A DNA stretch of 64,000 nucleotides from Hahnella aquatica (lineage in GTDB: Bacteria; Pseudomonadota; Gammaproteobacteria; Burkholderiales; Burkholderiaceae_A). Position 1 is the first letter of the stretch. Each line of letters starts with the position of its first letter. Under the pieces are notes generated by a model. It ran no database searches. It was not told the DNA's origin and saw only the letters and a program-made list of their open reading frames with translations. Made by a program: the position numbers and the translations under genes. Positions 35,501 through 42,490 of this stretch are shown piece after piece. Location: positions 496,001 through 560,000 of the forward strand of contig OZ239144.1 in assembly GCA_965194505.1 (NCBI GenBank). The letters are read 5' to 3'.

Positions 35501-37140
35501 AGACCGCCACGACCGTCACAGCCGTTACGACTGCTGTTGGCACATCCCCGGCGCTAAGCAGCCCAACGGCGCCCGGGAGCGTGGCCGCAACAGTCGCCGA
35601 GGCAGTGGCCGAGGCGGTAGCGGCCACTCCGGCCTCGGCTGCCACACTGCCGGCCAGTGCACTCTCAAGCCTCCCAACCAGCGTGGCGCAGTCCATCCCT
35701 GCGGAGACCCTTCAGACGATGAGTCCCGCCCAGGTGAGTAGTGTGCTGGCCGCCCTGGACCCTGCCCAGGCCTCAGCCCTGACCACGGAGCAGGTGGCCC
35801 AGGTCGGTGACTTGTTTGCAGCGGCCTCCGATGCCCTCGGCGCATCCACCGCTGCAGCCACTGGTGTCGCGACGTCTTCCCCTGCCGCCCTGGCGCAGGC
35901 CAGTCCTGGCGAAGTCCTGGCACTGCTTCCGAGCCTGCCAGCCGAGGCACGCGCCGCCCTGCCCACGGAGACATTGGAGGCTGTACAAGCCCTGATTTCC
36001 CAGGCGCTCGAGGCCGAGAAGCCCACGAGTGAGTCCATGGGACTAGGTGCAGGCTCTCGCCTGGCCGGCGCCTCCCTGCCGCTCTCGGAGGTGCCGCAGC
36101 TGACACCCGACGCCTTACAGGCGCTGACTGCCCAAGACATGGTGGCTTGGGATGCGGCAGCCCTTCAACAGCTCACCGCGGCCCAGGTGGCCACGCTGCC
36201 AGCCGAAACACTGGCTGGCTTGTCCGCCGCTCAGCTGGCTGCTCTGGACGCAGTGCAGCTTCAGGAGTTGAGTGCGTCGCAGCTCGCAGATGTGTCGGCC
36301 CTGCTCACGCCGGCGCAATTGGCAGATCTCACCACGGCACAGAAGACTGCAGCGCGAGATGTTCTAGCAAGCACCGCCACGGCCACGGAGACCTCCGCAG
36401 CCGGCACTATCCCTGCATTGCCTGCATCAACCCCGCAAGAGGCCGGCACCAGCAGCCTGCTGGGCAGCGCACCGGCTGATGTTGCAAGCCTGTTGCTCAG
36501 CCCGTCAGCGATCTCGGCCGAGCAGCTTGCGGTGCTGCCCCTGGGCACTTGGCAGCAACTCGATCCCTTGATCATTCAACAGCTCTCACCCGCGATCATC
36601 TCGAACGTACCTCTGGCCGCAATGGCCACCTGGTCGCCGGAGCAGATCGCTGCCTTGCGCGGTGCACAACTCTCGGCCCTGAGCATCCCCCAGTTGCGGG
36701 TTGTCTATTTGCTTTTGGCGCCAGCCCAGTTCGCACAACTGCCTGAGGCACAGGTGGCGGGGCTTCGTCTGTCGCAGCGGTTTGTGTGGGTGAGTCGGGT
36801 TGGGCGCAACCCGGCGCTGTTGCAGGAACTTCTCGCCTCGGCAAAGCGCGACCCCGTTCGGCTAGACACCCAGGATCTGGCCCAGCTCGGCCCGCGCGAG
36901 GCTGCTCGCCTGTCTCCTGTCTCGATTCGTCAGCTCGAGGCTGCGCAGATTTCAATGCTGCAGCCTGCCGTGTTCTCGGCCCTGTCGGATCAGCAGGTTC
37001 GAGCCCTTCGGTCTGAGCAGATTGCCTCGCTCGACCCGAGTCAGTTGAGCAGCATCCTGCCCTGGCTCACCTCCGAGCAGGTGCGCGCCATCACCCCCGG
37101 ACAGCTCAGCGGGCTGAGAAACCTGGTCGAATCGAATTAA
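29575..37140 (+). CDS. Giant TpsA exoprotein: filamentous haemagglutinin-type with YDG repeats
   Basis: A 2521-residue secreted passenger. After a signal-like segment ending MTTAACA, residues about 40-290 are the TPS domain, with FNRILDANPSQIMGRIQANG and NPQGVVFG, needed for recognition by the TpsB partner. Residues about 860-1905 are a chain of MBG/YDG-type repeats, each opening with a KVYDG-like sequence. Four of them are nearly identical copies of 85 residues (32656-33675). The last 480 residues are different: no beta-helix repeats, but a long run of eight-residue units of the form Q-[LIV]-x-x-L-x-x-x. Large adhesins of this type bind cells, surfaces or other bacteria. Confidence 0.92.
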   Translation: MLRCDMRTDPSTTHTAARALRQLLLGTTVWMMTTAACAQAVLPSGGQVVSGQASIEANNGSMTVRQSTHQAIVNWDTFNVGRDQSVQFIAPSAQSTTFNRILDANPSQIMGRIQANGQLIFSNPQGVVFGATAQVDVGGLIVTVHNLSNEDFLAGRWHFTGGAAGARVENSGRLQAELGGHIALLAPEVRNDGVVLAREGTVAMAAGEAVTLQFAGSRRLSVVVDAAVMNALVSNRHVIRADGGVVVLSARSANAILESVIQQSGEVTAQSLVNQNGRIFLQGGERGVVGVEGQLNARGAEAGTRGGEILVTGDKVFVGAAAALEASGPAGGGEVLVGGGWQGQDPRINSANAVVVASGARLDASASEQGDGGTVVVWSDTANPQGVTRVAGDLRARGGPQGGDGGRIETSGANLDVQGVTGDASAPMGVSGEWLFDPYNVTITSATANGAMTSDVNNGSTWTPSADNSTILNTTINTLLEAGTDVTVTTTGAGVQDGDIVVDAAITRATTTGRATLSLTADRNITINQAINIAGSGSLLQLTAGGSSGAAVGFRAPVTVDTLVVNASGTGAINQGATAGAAALTVTNLGLNAPLAAVDLKTNQIVSGTTITNSLGTVAGNVASLDLLAGTGVSVANASHGTGVYVGTVSSLSGLTTTGALNLRVTDTNLYVNSNVVAGGNLVLNAGSVSGNSLAASAANLIVSDTASISTGGQGLLYTGAVAEGSANLLRLVPAGSGRFRYNSNEGSTGYSAALESTGLHVIYREQPTLTASIGSLSRTYGSIGSLTPSISGLLNGDTQALAYTVNPSVSVVNNLTSTSGNTRVGTYSLTVSTGTSALGYAVLGGSGSLAVTKRALTTSAIGNNRVYDQSTTASAALSNDAIGTDKVISKAASASFLDKNVANNKTITVVGINISGTEAENVDAGNYDVANTTASTTADITPLGISAVYSAQNKVYDGTDTAAVTANVSAEVISGDTVSAVASGTFADKNVGTAKAVSVTAGALTGTDAGNYSVSNPTATVNANITAKTVALSAAKVYDGDTALTGSEVTITTGVGSETLGFSSATASNENVATAGKFINAITLVDGTNGGLATNYQLPTLDAANAPVSITAKTVGLSAAKVYDGDTTLTGSEVTITTGVGSETLGFSSATASDKNVATAGKFINAITLADGTNGGLVTNYQLPTLNTANAPLSITAKTVGLSAAKVYDGDTTLTGSEVTIATGVGSETLGFSGATANDKNVATAGKFINAITLADGANDGLATNYQLPTLNNTNAAVSITAKTVGLSAAKVYDGDTALTGSEVTITTGVGTETLGFSSATANDKNVATAGKFINAITLADGANGGLATNYQLPTLNNANAAVSITAKPITVTGITASARVYDATRTANVSTAGVDWDAIGRETGDDLTFASVSGLYDNKNVGATKTITLTSTYSGTSASNYAITSQPTTTAGITVRNLSVTALANNKIYDATTAATYTLLSDMIATDSLVLSSASGVFNNKHVGTGKTVTVAGIAVAGTDAGNYQLMNTSTQTLANVSARTIQLNAMTAQSKVYDGSTSGTITGTLSVTPLLNDDLTLSASGAHTVAFSDKNVGAGKTVTVSNPGALAGADAGNYTLNPTATTTASITAKSLTISGITASDKVYDGNAVAQVDTSGVTAAVLQQGGLVASDAFAVAATGTFRNADNTADDKNVGVGKTVALTSTYSGADVTNYNITGQNTTTASITAKPITMSGITASGKVYDGGVSATVSTAALTQSYLEGTVGVVSGDSLTVTATGVFANKNAAPGKTVTLTSSYGGSDVANYDITDQASTTADVTPRGLTIVGITALDKFYDGSNVAFANVGSSTLSGLVAGDDVSLSSSGVFLDAAVGGNKPVLLTNTLAGNDVSNYSVTNQDTTLASIFDRVTVPVVPTATQTVVQFSPTTVRFVPQPVAVTSAAPAVSLPVSATSQPAAVAAAASAGAAASPSVAAAQTATTVTAVTTAVGTSPALSSPTAPGSVAATVAEAVAEAVAATPASAATLPASALSSLPTSVAQSIPAETLQTMSPAQVSSVLAALDPAQASALTTEQVAQVGDLFAAASDALGASTAAATGVATSSPAALAQASPGEVLALLPSLPAEARAALPTETLEAVQALISQALEAEKPTSESMGLGAGSRLAGASLPLSEVPQLTPDALQALTAQDMVAWDAAALQQLTAAQVATLPAETLAGLSAAQLAALDAVQLQELSASQLADVSALLTPAQLADLTTAQKTAARDVLASTATATETSAAGTIPALPASTPQEAGTSSLLGSAPADVASLLLSPSAISAEQLAVLPLGTWQQLDPLIIQQLSPAIISNVPLAAMATWSPEQIAALRGAQLSALSIPQLRVVYLLLAPAQFAQLPEAQVAGLRLSQRFVWVSRVGRNPALLQELLASAKRDPVRLDTQDLAQLGPREAARLSPVSIRQLEAAQISMLQPAVFSALSDQQVRALRSEQIASLDPSQLSSILPWLTSEQVRAITPGQLSGLRNLVESN
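32656..33675 (+). repeat. Four tandem 255-base repeats in the TpsA gene
   Basis: GCCAAGAC-initiated units start at 32656, 32911, 33166 and 33421, and a fifth, diverged unit begins at 33676. Each encodes 85 residues with KTVxLSAAKVYDGDTxLTGS and ending in a NYQLPTL segment. The exact 255-base period and near-identity suggest recent duplication or gene conversion. The copy number may vary between strains and is a likely site of assembly error. Confidence 0.93.
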
Positions 37141-37236
37141 TCCTTCAAGCCTTTTAAGCCCATCAAAGCGCTGGCATTGAATTGAAGCCGTCCCAGGTTA
37201 AAGTAAGCCAAATTCACCAGCCGGGAGGGCAATCCG

Positions 37237-38073
37237 ATGCAGCAGGCTGTTTCCGCGTCACTTCTTTTGACAGCCGCTGAAGTCGTTCAGCAGGACGACC
37301 CCAAGCGTGTAATGTCACTGGTGACCGAGCGCATCGACGCGCTGTTTCGGGATGAACGGGTGGTCTTCGCAGAGGGATTGGCAGCGGAGAACATGTCTCA
37401 GCTGCAGGGCGCAGCCTATCTGGCGGGTCTTGAATACGGCCCATCGCAGTATGCCCAGCTCGCCATTTTTCGCGCTGCACCGCTTGAGCCTGAGACCAAA
37501 GAGAGTCTGGATGCATTCTTCGGGATTGCCCGCCAATGGCTTGCAGCCCTTGCCGAGGTGTCTGATCGCGAGGCTGAGCTTCAGCAACTGCTGGGCAAAG
37601 ACCCGCTCACCCGTCTGCTCACGGGCCGAGACCTTGCGCGGCAGATGTCTGCGGCTCTCGACGAGGCCAGCCCCGGTGGTGAGAAGCTGGCCTTCCTGCA
37701 CATCGACCTCATCGGCTTTCGGGCGGTCAATGAGCAGCTCGGCGATGAAATGGGAGATGAGCTTCTCTTTGCCCTCTCCGAGAAATTGCTGCGCGCGGTT
37801 CGAGACGGGGATCTTGTGGGCCGCCTGGGCCCAGATGAGTTCGGAATTCTATTGCGCGACATGTCGACGGATCGGGCCCTGCAGGGCGTGATGGCGAAGT
37901 TTGAGGCGATCATGGAGTCGCCTCCGATTCCCACCGAACTCTGGAACGGTGCCCGCATTGCACTGGTTCTGGCCCCCGACGATGGCCAGACGGCCCAGGC
38001 CCTGATGGACAAGACGCGTGCTGCACTGGCCGCTGCCAAGCACAAGGCGCCCAAACAGCAGGGCCGCGTCTAA
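37237..38073 (+). CDS. Degenerate GGDEF-domain protein
   Basis: A 278-residue soluble protein. The C-terminal half (about 120-270) is a GGDEF domain: DPLTRLLTGRDL opening, FLHIDLIGFRAVNEQLGDEMGDELL, then LVGRLGPDEFGILLRDM. The catalytic signature is GPDEF instead of GGDEF, so diguanylate cyclase activity is doubtful and a c-di-GMP or GTP-sensing or scaffold role is more likely. The N-terminal 115 residues are helical with no recognised sensor. ATG 37237 follows GGGAGGG. The next gene starts 11 bases after the stop and may be its partner. Confidence 0.8.
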   Translation: MQQAVSASLLLTAAEVVQQDDPKRVMSLVTERIDALFRDERVVFAEGLAAENMSQLQGAAYLAGLEYGPSQYAQLAIFRAAPLEPETKESLDAFFGIARQWLAALAEVSDREAELQQLLGKDPLTRLLTGRDLARQMSAALDEASPGGEKLAFLHIDLIGFRAVNEQLGDEMGDELLFALSEKLLRAVRDGDLVGRLGPDEFGILLRDMSTDRALQGVMAKFEAIMESPPIPTELWNGARIALVLAPDDGQTAQALMDKTRAALAAAKHKAPKQQGRV

Positions 38074-38084
38074 GGCGCACGCGC

Positions 38085-38711
38085 ATGCTCTCAAGGCTCT
38101 TTTCCGGAAAAGACAAGGACGCCCTCGAGCAGGCCAAGGCTGCCTTTGAGCAGGCCTGCCTCATCAAGGGTGACTCTCGCGAGGCACAGGTTGCGCGCAT
38201 CCGCATCGCCCTGCGCTGTCGTGCGGTGCTCGACAAGACCTTTGTCGAGGGTGCAGAGCGATCGCTCGACCATGCCGAGCGTTGCATGATTGCCCTGGTG
38301 CAGGGCGAGGGGCGGCCCCCTGATCCCAAGGCCTCCGCCTTTCAGAAGATCAAGAGCATCAATGGTGAGATCGATGCCTACATCCCCTTGGAGTACGCCG
38401 AGGAAGTCTTCAAGATTGGTGCCGCCTATCAACTGGAGCAGATCTCCGCGCGGCAGGCCGTTGAGCTGGCCCAAGATGTGGCCGATCGAATCTCATCCCA
38501 CCTGAACCTGGATGTTCCGTTTGAGGCCCTGGGCTTCATGGCCAAGAACATCGAAGAGGAGGAAGCCGCAGCCGCGGAAGCCCAAGAGACTACAGCGCAA
38601 GATCAGCCTGATCTGGGCGACGCCACAAACACACCTGCTGCGCAGGACTCAAACACAGACAAGAAGTCGACTGGCAAGGCCAGTTGGCTCGAGCGGGCGG
38701 GGCTCTACTGA
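38085..38711 (+). CDS. Unknown helical protein downstream of the GGDEF-like gene
   Basis: A 208-residue protein without signal or membrane segments. The first 150 residues look all-helical (ARIRIALRCRAVLDKTFVEG, YIPLEYAEEVFKIGAAYQLE) and the last 60 are low-complexity Glu/Ala/Gln-rich and probably disordered before a short WLERAGLY end. No family recognised. It follows the degenerate GGDEF gene by 11 bases and its stop overlaps the start of the next gene (TGATG), so the three form a unit. Confidence 0.7.
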   Translation: MLSRLFSGKDKDALEQAKAAFEQACLIKGDSREAQVARIRIALRCRAVLDKTFVEGAERSLDHAERCMIALVQGEGRPPDPKASAFQKIKSINGEIDAYIPLEYAEEVFKIGAAYQLEQISARQAVELAQDVADRISSHLNLDVPFEALGFMAKNIEEEEAAAAEAQETTAQDQPDLGDATNTPAAQDSNTDKKSTGKASWLERAGLY

Positions 38712-39595
38712 TGCGCATCTCGATGATCGGCGTGGGGCTCATGGGCCATGGCATTGCAGCCAACCTCCTCAACAAGGCCCATGAACTTTCCTTCCTGGAA
38801 CACCCCGGCAATCAGCCCACGGCTGACCTCATGGCCCAGGGTGCACTGGCCATGCCCACGATCGAGTCGCTGGTGGCCTCTGCAGACATGGTCCTGGTGG
38901 TGGTGACCGGGTCACCGCAGGTGGAGCAAGTGGTGCGTGGCCCGGGAGGCCTGCTGGCGCACATGAGGCCAGGCCTCGTGGTGATCGACTGCTCCACGGC
39001 CATCCCAGACTCCACGGTGGCCCTGGCGCAGGCTGTGGAGGCGGCTGGCGGGGCCTTCGCAGATGCAGCCATGACGAGAACACCCAAAGAGGCCGCAGAG
39101 GGTCGATTGAACCTCTTGGTGGGAGCACCGCCCGCGCTCTTTGAACGGATTCAGCCGGTGCTGGCGTGTTTTGCGGAGAACATCACCCATGCCGGGCCGG
39201 TGGGGGCCGGTCATCGGTTAAAGCTCCTGCACAATTTTGTGTCCTTGGGTTCGGTCACGCTCATGGCCGAGGCCTTTGCCTGTGCAGAACAGTCGGGCAT
39301 CCCGGCCGAGCTCTTGGTCGACACCCTGGCCAAGGGCGGCGGTTGGGGGGCCGCCCTGGATCGAATCAAGCCCTATGTGCTGGAGGGCAAGGCAGAGCAC
39401 TTTCGATTCAGTGTGGCCAATGCCTCCAAAGACCTGACCTACTACAACGGCATGGCTCAGGCCAGCGGGGTCTCCAGTGCGGTGGCCCAGGGCGTGCTCA
39501 GCGACCTTCAGGCTGTCGTGCAGGCCGGCCAGGCAGACGCTTACATGCCGCTTTTGGCGTCTTTGCTGGGCGCGGAAAAACCCCGAAAGGCCTGA
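38711..39595 (+). CDS. NAD(P)-dependent 3-hydroxyisobutyrate dehydrogenase-like oxidoreductase
   Basis: A 294-residue beta-hydroxyacid dehydrogenase. It starts with the Rossmann motif ISMIGVGLMGHGIAANLL, includes VIDCSTAIPDSTVALAQAVE (the substrate-binding DCST signature) and AGPVGAGHRLKLLHNF, which contains the catalytic Lys (GxGxxxKxxxN). Relatives oxidise 3-hydroxyisobutyrate, tartronate semialdehyde or glyoxylate; the substrate cannot be chosen. The ATG overlaps the preceding stop (TGATG), indicating coupled translation. Its 3' end overlaps the convergent ChaN-like gene by 55 bases. Confidence 0.9.
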   Translation: MRISMIGVGLMGHGIAANLLNKAHELSFLEHPGNQPTADLMAQGALAMPTIESLVASADMVLVVVTGSPQVEQVVRGPGGLLAHMRPGLVVIDCSTAIPDSTVALAQAVEAAGGAFADAAMTRTPKEAAEGRLNLLVGAPPALFERIQPVLACFAENITHAGPVGAGHRLKLLHNFVSLGSVTLMAEAFACAEQSGIPAELLVDTLAKGGGWGAALDRIKPYVLEGKAEHFRFSVANASKDLTYYNGMAQASGVSSAVAQGVLSDLQAVVQAGQADAYMPLLASLLGAEKPRKA

Positions 39596-40446
39596 CAGGG
39601 GTCTGGCCGCTCGATCGACGGGCTCTGCCAGCTGACATCAAAAGGTGGGGATGCATCGGGGGGCTGCTCAACAAAGCCCACTGACACCACCTTGAGATCT
39701 GGACGGCTCGCCCTCAGGATTTGGGGCACGCCGTAATCCAGCCGGGCATGGCCATTTCCCAGCACCACCACCGCAGGAAGTTGCTCCAAGGCAGCCAACG
39801 CCATGCTTGCATCACGCAGCCTCTGTATCTGGCGAATATGACCAAGGTGTTGCTCGGGAAGCATGCCGCAGTGCCCATCTCGAAGGTCAGTGTCGAGCAG
39901 TGCCTGCGCCTCAGCAGACAGCGGTGCCTGCTTCAACAGTGCCAGCAGCTTCGGGTGCCCAACGGAACGCAGCTGGGCCCGGGTTAGATTGCCCCCGTGC
40001 ACGGCCCAGCCCAGCTCGTCTGTTGCATCGAACAGGGGTTTGTGAAGCGGCCATCGCCAGCCCGATGGATCAAAGCCTGCGGCCTTCAGCCGCTGCAATT
40101 GCGTCTCTGGGGTGCCGGCAGGCATGTGCTGCGGCGCCATCAGGTGCTCGGCCACCACACGGAGGGACCGACCCGACAGTGCGCGCAAGAGATCCGCCCT
40201 CGCCTGGTGATGGTGCGGGTTGTCGTGCAGTTCACCGAGCAAAATGACGTCAGCTTCCTGCAGGAGCGTGAGCAGTGCCGCTCTGTCGGCCGTGGCGCCC
40301 TGGATCTGAAGCGCTCTTGGGGTCGTCTCCCCTGCGGCAACAGGGGAAAGCCCAAGCGTCAGCAAGGCGCCCGCGACCAGTAGAAGCCGAGTGGCTCGCA
40401 GGAAAGCCGCCGTCGAACGTTGATTTGAAGCGGAAATTGGGCTCAT
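39541..40446 (-). CDS. ChaN-family haem-binding lipoprotein-like protein
   Basis: A 301-residue exported protein with hydrophobic signal (about 14-40). The ChaN-domain landmarks are VILLGELHDNPHHHQARADLL, VVAEHLM, GNGHARLDYGVPQIL and VSVGFVEQPP. Campylobacter ChaN binds two haems and is proposed to function in iron uptake; most family members remain untested. No lipobox cysteine was seen after the signal, so it may be periplasmic rather than lipid-anchored. The frame continues upstream to 40506, but ATG 40446 gives the better signal peptide. It overlaps the convergent dehydrogenase by 55 bases. Confidence 0.88.
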   Translation of the reverse strand: MSPISASNQRSTAAFLRATRLLLVAGALLTLGLSPVAAGETTPRALQIQGATADRAALLTLLQEADVILLGELHDNPHHHQARADLLRALSGRSLRVVAEHLMAPQHMPAGTPETQLQRLKAAGFDPSGWRWPLHKPLFDATDELGWAVHGGNLTRAQLRSVGHPKLLALLKQAPLSAEAQALLDTDLRDGHCGMLPEQHLGHIRQIQRLRDASMALAALEQLPAVVVLGNGHARLDYGVPQILRASRPDLKVVSVGFVEQPPDASPPFDVSWQSPSIERPDPCQAFRGFSAPSKDAKSGM

Positions 40447-40514
40447 TTTTGACTCGGGTCTGACTTCTTGTATTGTGCACAGCATTACACCCATTGTTGC
40501 CCGCATCCCCTTTC

Positions 40515-41096
40515 ATGGCCCGACGGTTTATCCAGAAGTTTCTCCCCACACAGGAACAGATCGCAGCCAACAAGACGCTGCGCTTCCTGGGGCCGGCCAT
40601 TCTGCAGCCGGGGCTCTGGCATGTCACGCGCCGCAGCGTCTCCGTGGGCGTTGCGATTGGGCTTTTTTGTGCCTTCATCATCCCAGTCGGTCAGATTCCG
40701 TTGGCAGCCGTCATCGCCATTTATTTCCGGGCGAATTTGGCGGTGGCCACACTCAGCACCTTCGTGACCAATCCATTCACCTTTCCGCCCATCTATTACG
40801 TGGCGTACCTCGTGGGCTCGGCCATGCTCGGCGAGAAGGTGGTCGAGTCTGAGGTGGCCTCGGTGGTGTCAGAGATTTCCCAAGAGTCCGACCAAGGCTT
40901 GATTGACGGTCTGCTGAGCTGGGTCTCGAGCCTGGGTGATTTGGGCGTTCCACTGCTGCTCGGCATGGTGACCTTTTCAGTGGTCTCTTGTGTGCTCGGT
41001 TACTTCATCGTGAACCTCGCCTGGCGGGCCAGTGTGGCCATTCGCTACCGCAAGCGCAAAGCCTTGCCAAGGCCAGAGGGGAACCCCAGGCCCTGA
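40515..41096 (+). CDS. DUF2062 membrane protein
   Basis: A 193-residue inner-membrane protein. The start RRFIQKFLPTQEQIAANKTL and the segment RSVSVGVAIGLFCAFIIPVGQ are characteristic of DUF2062, followed by TNPFTFPPIYYVAYLVG and a final long helix with a basic RYRKRKA tail. Members are often fused or adjacent to glycosyltransferase or exopolysaccharide genes, but function is unknown. The ATG was chosen at 40515, since the frame before it (to 40473) is not conserved. An 18-base palindrome lies directly after its stop. Confidence 0.86.
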   Translation: MARRFIQKFLPTQEQIAANKTLRFLGPAILQPGLWHVTRRSVSVGVAIGLFCAFIIPVGQIPLAAVIAIYFRANLAVATLSTFVTNPFTFPPIYYVAYLVGSAMLGEKVVESEVASVVSEISQESDQGLIDGLLSWVSSLGDLGVPLLLGMVTFSVVSCVLGYFIVNLAWRASVAIRYRKRKALPRPEGNPRP

Positions 41097-41101
41097 TCCG
41101 A

Positions 41102-41119
41102 GTCTCATGATCATGAGAC
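41102..41119. repeat. 18-base perfect palindrome before a small lipoprotein gene
   Basis: GTCTCATGATCATGAGAC is fully self-complementary with no spacer. It lies in the 39-base gap between the DUF2062 stop and the lipoprotein ATG, 16 bases before the latter. It could be a regulator binding site or recombination-like sequence. As RNA it would form only a tight hairpin without a U run, so it is not a terminator. Confidence 0.6.
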
Positions 41120-41135
41120 CATCGGAGGTGGGCGC

Positions 41136-41390
41136 ATGAAGACCTTTCAATGGATGACAACCGGCCTGGTGCTGTCTGCGCTGCTGGGTTGTGAGGGGGC
41201 ACCATCATCAAACGTTCACAAGACTGTGAACCAGCCCGAGAAACAGATTGATATCCCCTGCTATATCAGTGAGCAGTCGGTGCGAAACGGCATGAGAACC
41301 TGCATCTACAAGTGCCAAGATGGCAGCGCAGACTCCGCATCCACCGAGAGTCAGTTCACCTGCCCAAATACCATCTTCAAACGGGTCTAG
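41136..41390 (+). CDS. Small secreted lipoprotein, unknown
   Basis: An 84-residue protein. The N-terminal LVLSALLGC forms a lipobox with Cys19 as lipidation site. The mature part contains four further cysteines (at about 42, 56, 60, 76), likely two disulfides, and no recognised domain. GGAGG is placed ahead of the ATG. It is isolated between DUF2062 and the convergent cobalamin-binding gene, whose end overlaps it by 14 bases. The function is unknown. Confidence 0.72.
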   Translation: MKTFQWMTTGLVLSALLGCEGAPSSNVHKTVNQPEKQIDIPCYISEQSVRNGMRTCIYKCQDGSADSASTESQFTCPNTIFKRV

Positions 41391-42189
41391 CCGGCAGGTT
41401 TTGTTCGGCCAAGGCCACGGCATCGGGTGCGCTGGTACAGCATCCAATGGTTTCGAGCGACGCCGCCATCCTCAGCGCCTCGGCCCCAAAGGCCGAGACA
41501 AAGATTGGGCCGCCCAACATGAACTTTAGGCCTGGGTTTCGTGAGGCCTGCCGCACCTGAGGAAGCAGCCGCTGTAGTTGTCTCAGTTCATGCTCCGTGG
41601 CCACCGACACGCCCGCAAGGTCGAACCATTCATTGGCCACCGTTTCAAGAATCGTTTCTTCGCTGGTGCCCACTTCGATGACGACCTCCCAGTTGGCACG
41701 ACGAAAGAAGTCCGAGACGACGATGAGTCCTAGCAGGTGCTGCGAGCCAGGTGCAGTGGTGAGCATGATGCGATGCAGTGGGCCCGAGGTCTGTGGCCCG
41801 TCCTGGTAGGCATAGCCAAGCCGATGTGCAATCTCATGGAGCCTGGCCAGGCCAATGGTTACATTGGCAAAGTCCGATAGATCTCGCTCCCAGAGTTCTC
41901 CCAGGTATCGGGCTGTGGGCGTGATGAGATGGATAAAAAGATCGGTTGATTCCGTACCTCGCTCCAGCGACCGATCGATGATGGCCTGCGCAGCAGCAGG
42001 GCTCTCGCCGATGCAGGCATTGGCAAAGGCCACGATGTCGGTGGAGCCAAATACATGCTCCGGTCTACGCGTCTCGAGCGCATGGACATTTGTAACCATG
42101 GGATGCGCGCCAAGGAGCCGAGGGAGGATCTCATCCTCGATGATTCTCGACAGTGATGCGTCGCAACTGGACGTTGTTCTTTTCAGCAT
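41377..42189 (-). CDS. Cobalamin-binding AerR/PpaA-like regulatory protein
   Basis: A 270-residue protein with the helical cap and B12-binding (SCHIC-type) domain of PpaA/AerR, antirepressors of photosynthesis genes in purple bacteria. WERDLSDFANVTIGLARLH (about 100-118) is the cap signature; HLLGL at 151-155 supplies the axial histidine and glycine of the cobalamin-binding motif, with Ser149 where aspartate is usual. The AGVSVATEHELRQLQRLLP section closes the domain. With bciA 3.2 kb away this suggests control of the photosynthetic apparatus by a B12-based light or oxygen signal. The cognate repressor is not in the window. Confidence 0.8.
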   Translation of the reverse strand: MLKRTTSSCDASLSRIIEDEILPRLLGAHPMVTNVHALETRRPEHVFGSTDIVAFANACIGESPAAAQAIIDRSLERGTESTDLFIHLITPTARYLGELWERDLSDFANVTIGLARLHEIAHRLGYAYQDGPQTSGPLHRIMLTTAPGSQHLLGLIVVSDFFRRANWEVVIEVGTSEETILETVANEWFDLAGVSVATEHELRQLQRLLPQVRQASRNPGLKFMLGGPIFVSAFGAEALRMAASLETIGCCTSAPDAVALAEQNLPARPV

Positions 42190-42243
42190 GTGTCCCCCAA
42201 CACCTTGGCCTTGATTGCGTTATAGACCCCTTCTCAGGGGCTT

Positions 42244-42435
42244 TCAACTCCGGTCATGGCGGCTGCGTTTGTCATTCGAGGCGCTGAGGAGCTTGGGCAC
42301 CACGGTTCCCTCGATGAAAGCGAGCAGGCTTTTGCGCTGATGGGGCGTCAACCCCCCGGCGACTGCGCGCGAGGACAGGCCGAGAACGGGCTCTGGCGAC
42401 GGTTTGGTGGTCAGTTTCTTGAGGCTCGAGCCCAT
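42244..42435 (-). CDS. Small protein sharing the N-terminal motif of the cobalamin-binding gene
   Basis: A 63-residue frame of basic composition. Residues about 28-50 read GLTPHQRKSLLAFIEGTVVP followed by KLL, echoing the RIIEDEILPRLLGAH segment of the cobalamin-binding protein that follows 55 bases downstream. Such an IExxxxPRLL segment is a recurrent start of AerR/PpaA-type proteins. It could be a separate small regulator or the remnant of a duplicated gene. No ribosome binding site was seen. Confidence 0.35.
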   Translation of the reverse strand: MGSSLKKLTTKPSPEPVLGLSSRAVAGGLTPHQRKSLLAFIEGTVVPKLLSASNDKRSRHDRS

Positions 42436-42490
42436 GCGTCGTTATAGCGCCGGGCCCTGGAGGGGTCAACCTGAGGTTTATCTCTATGTC

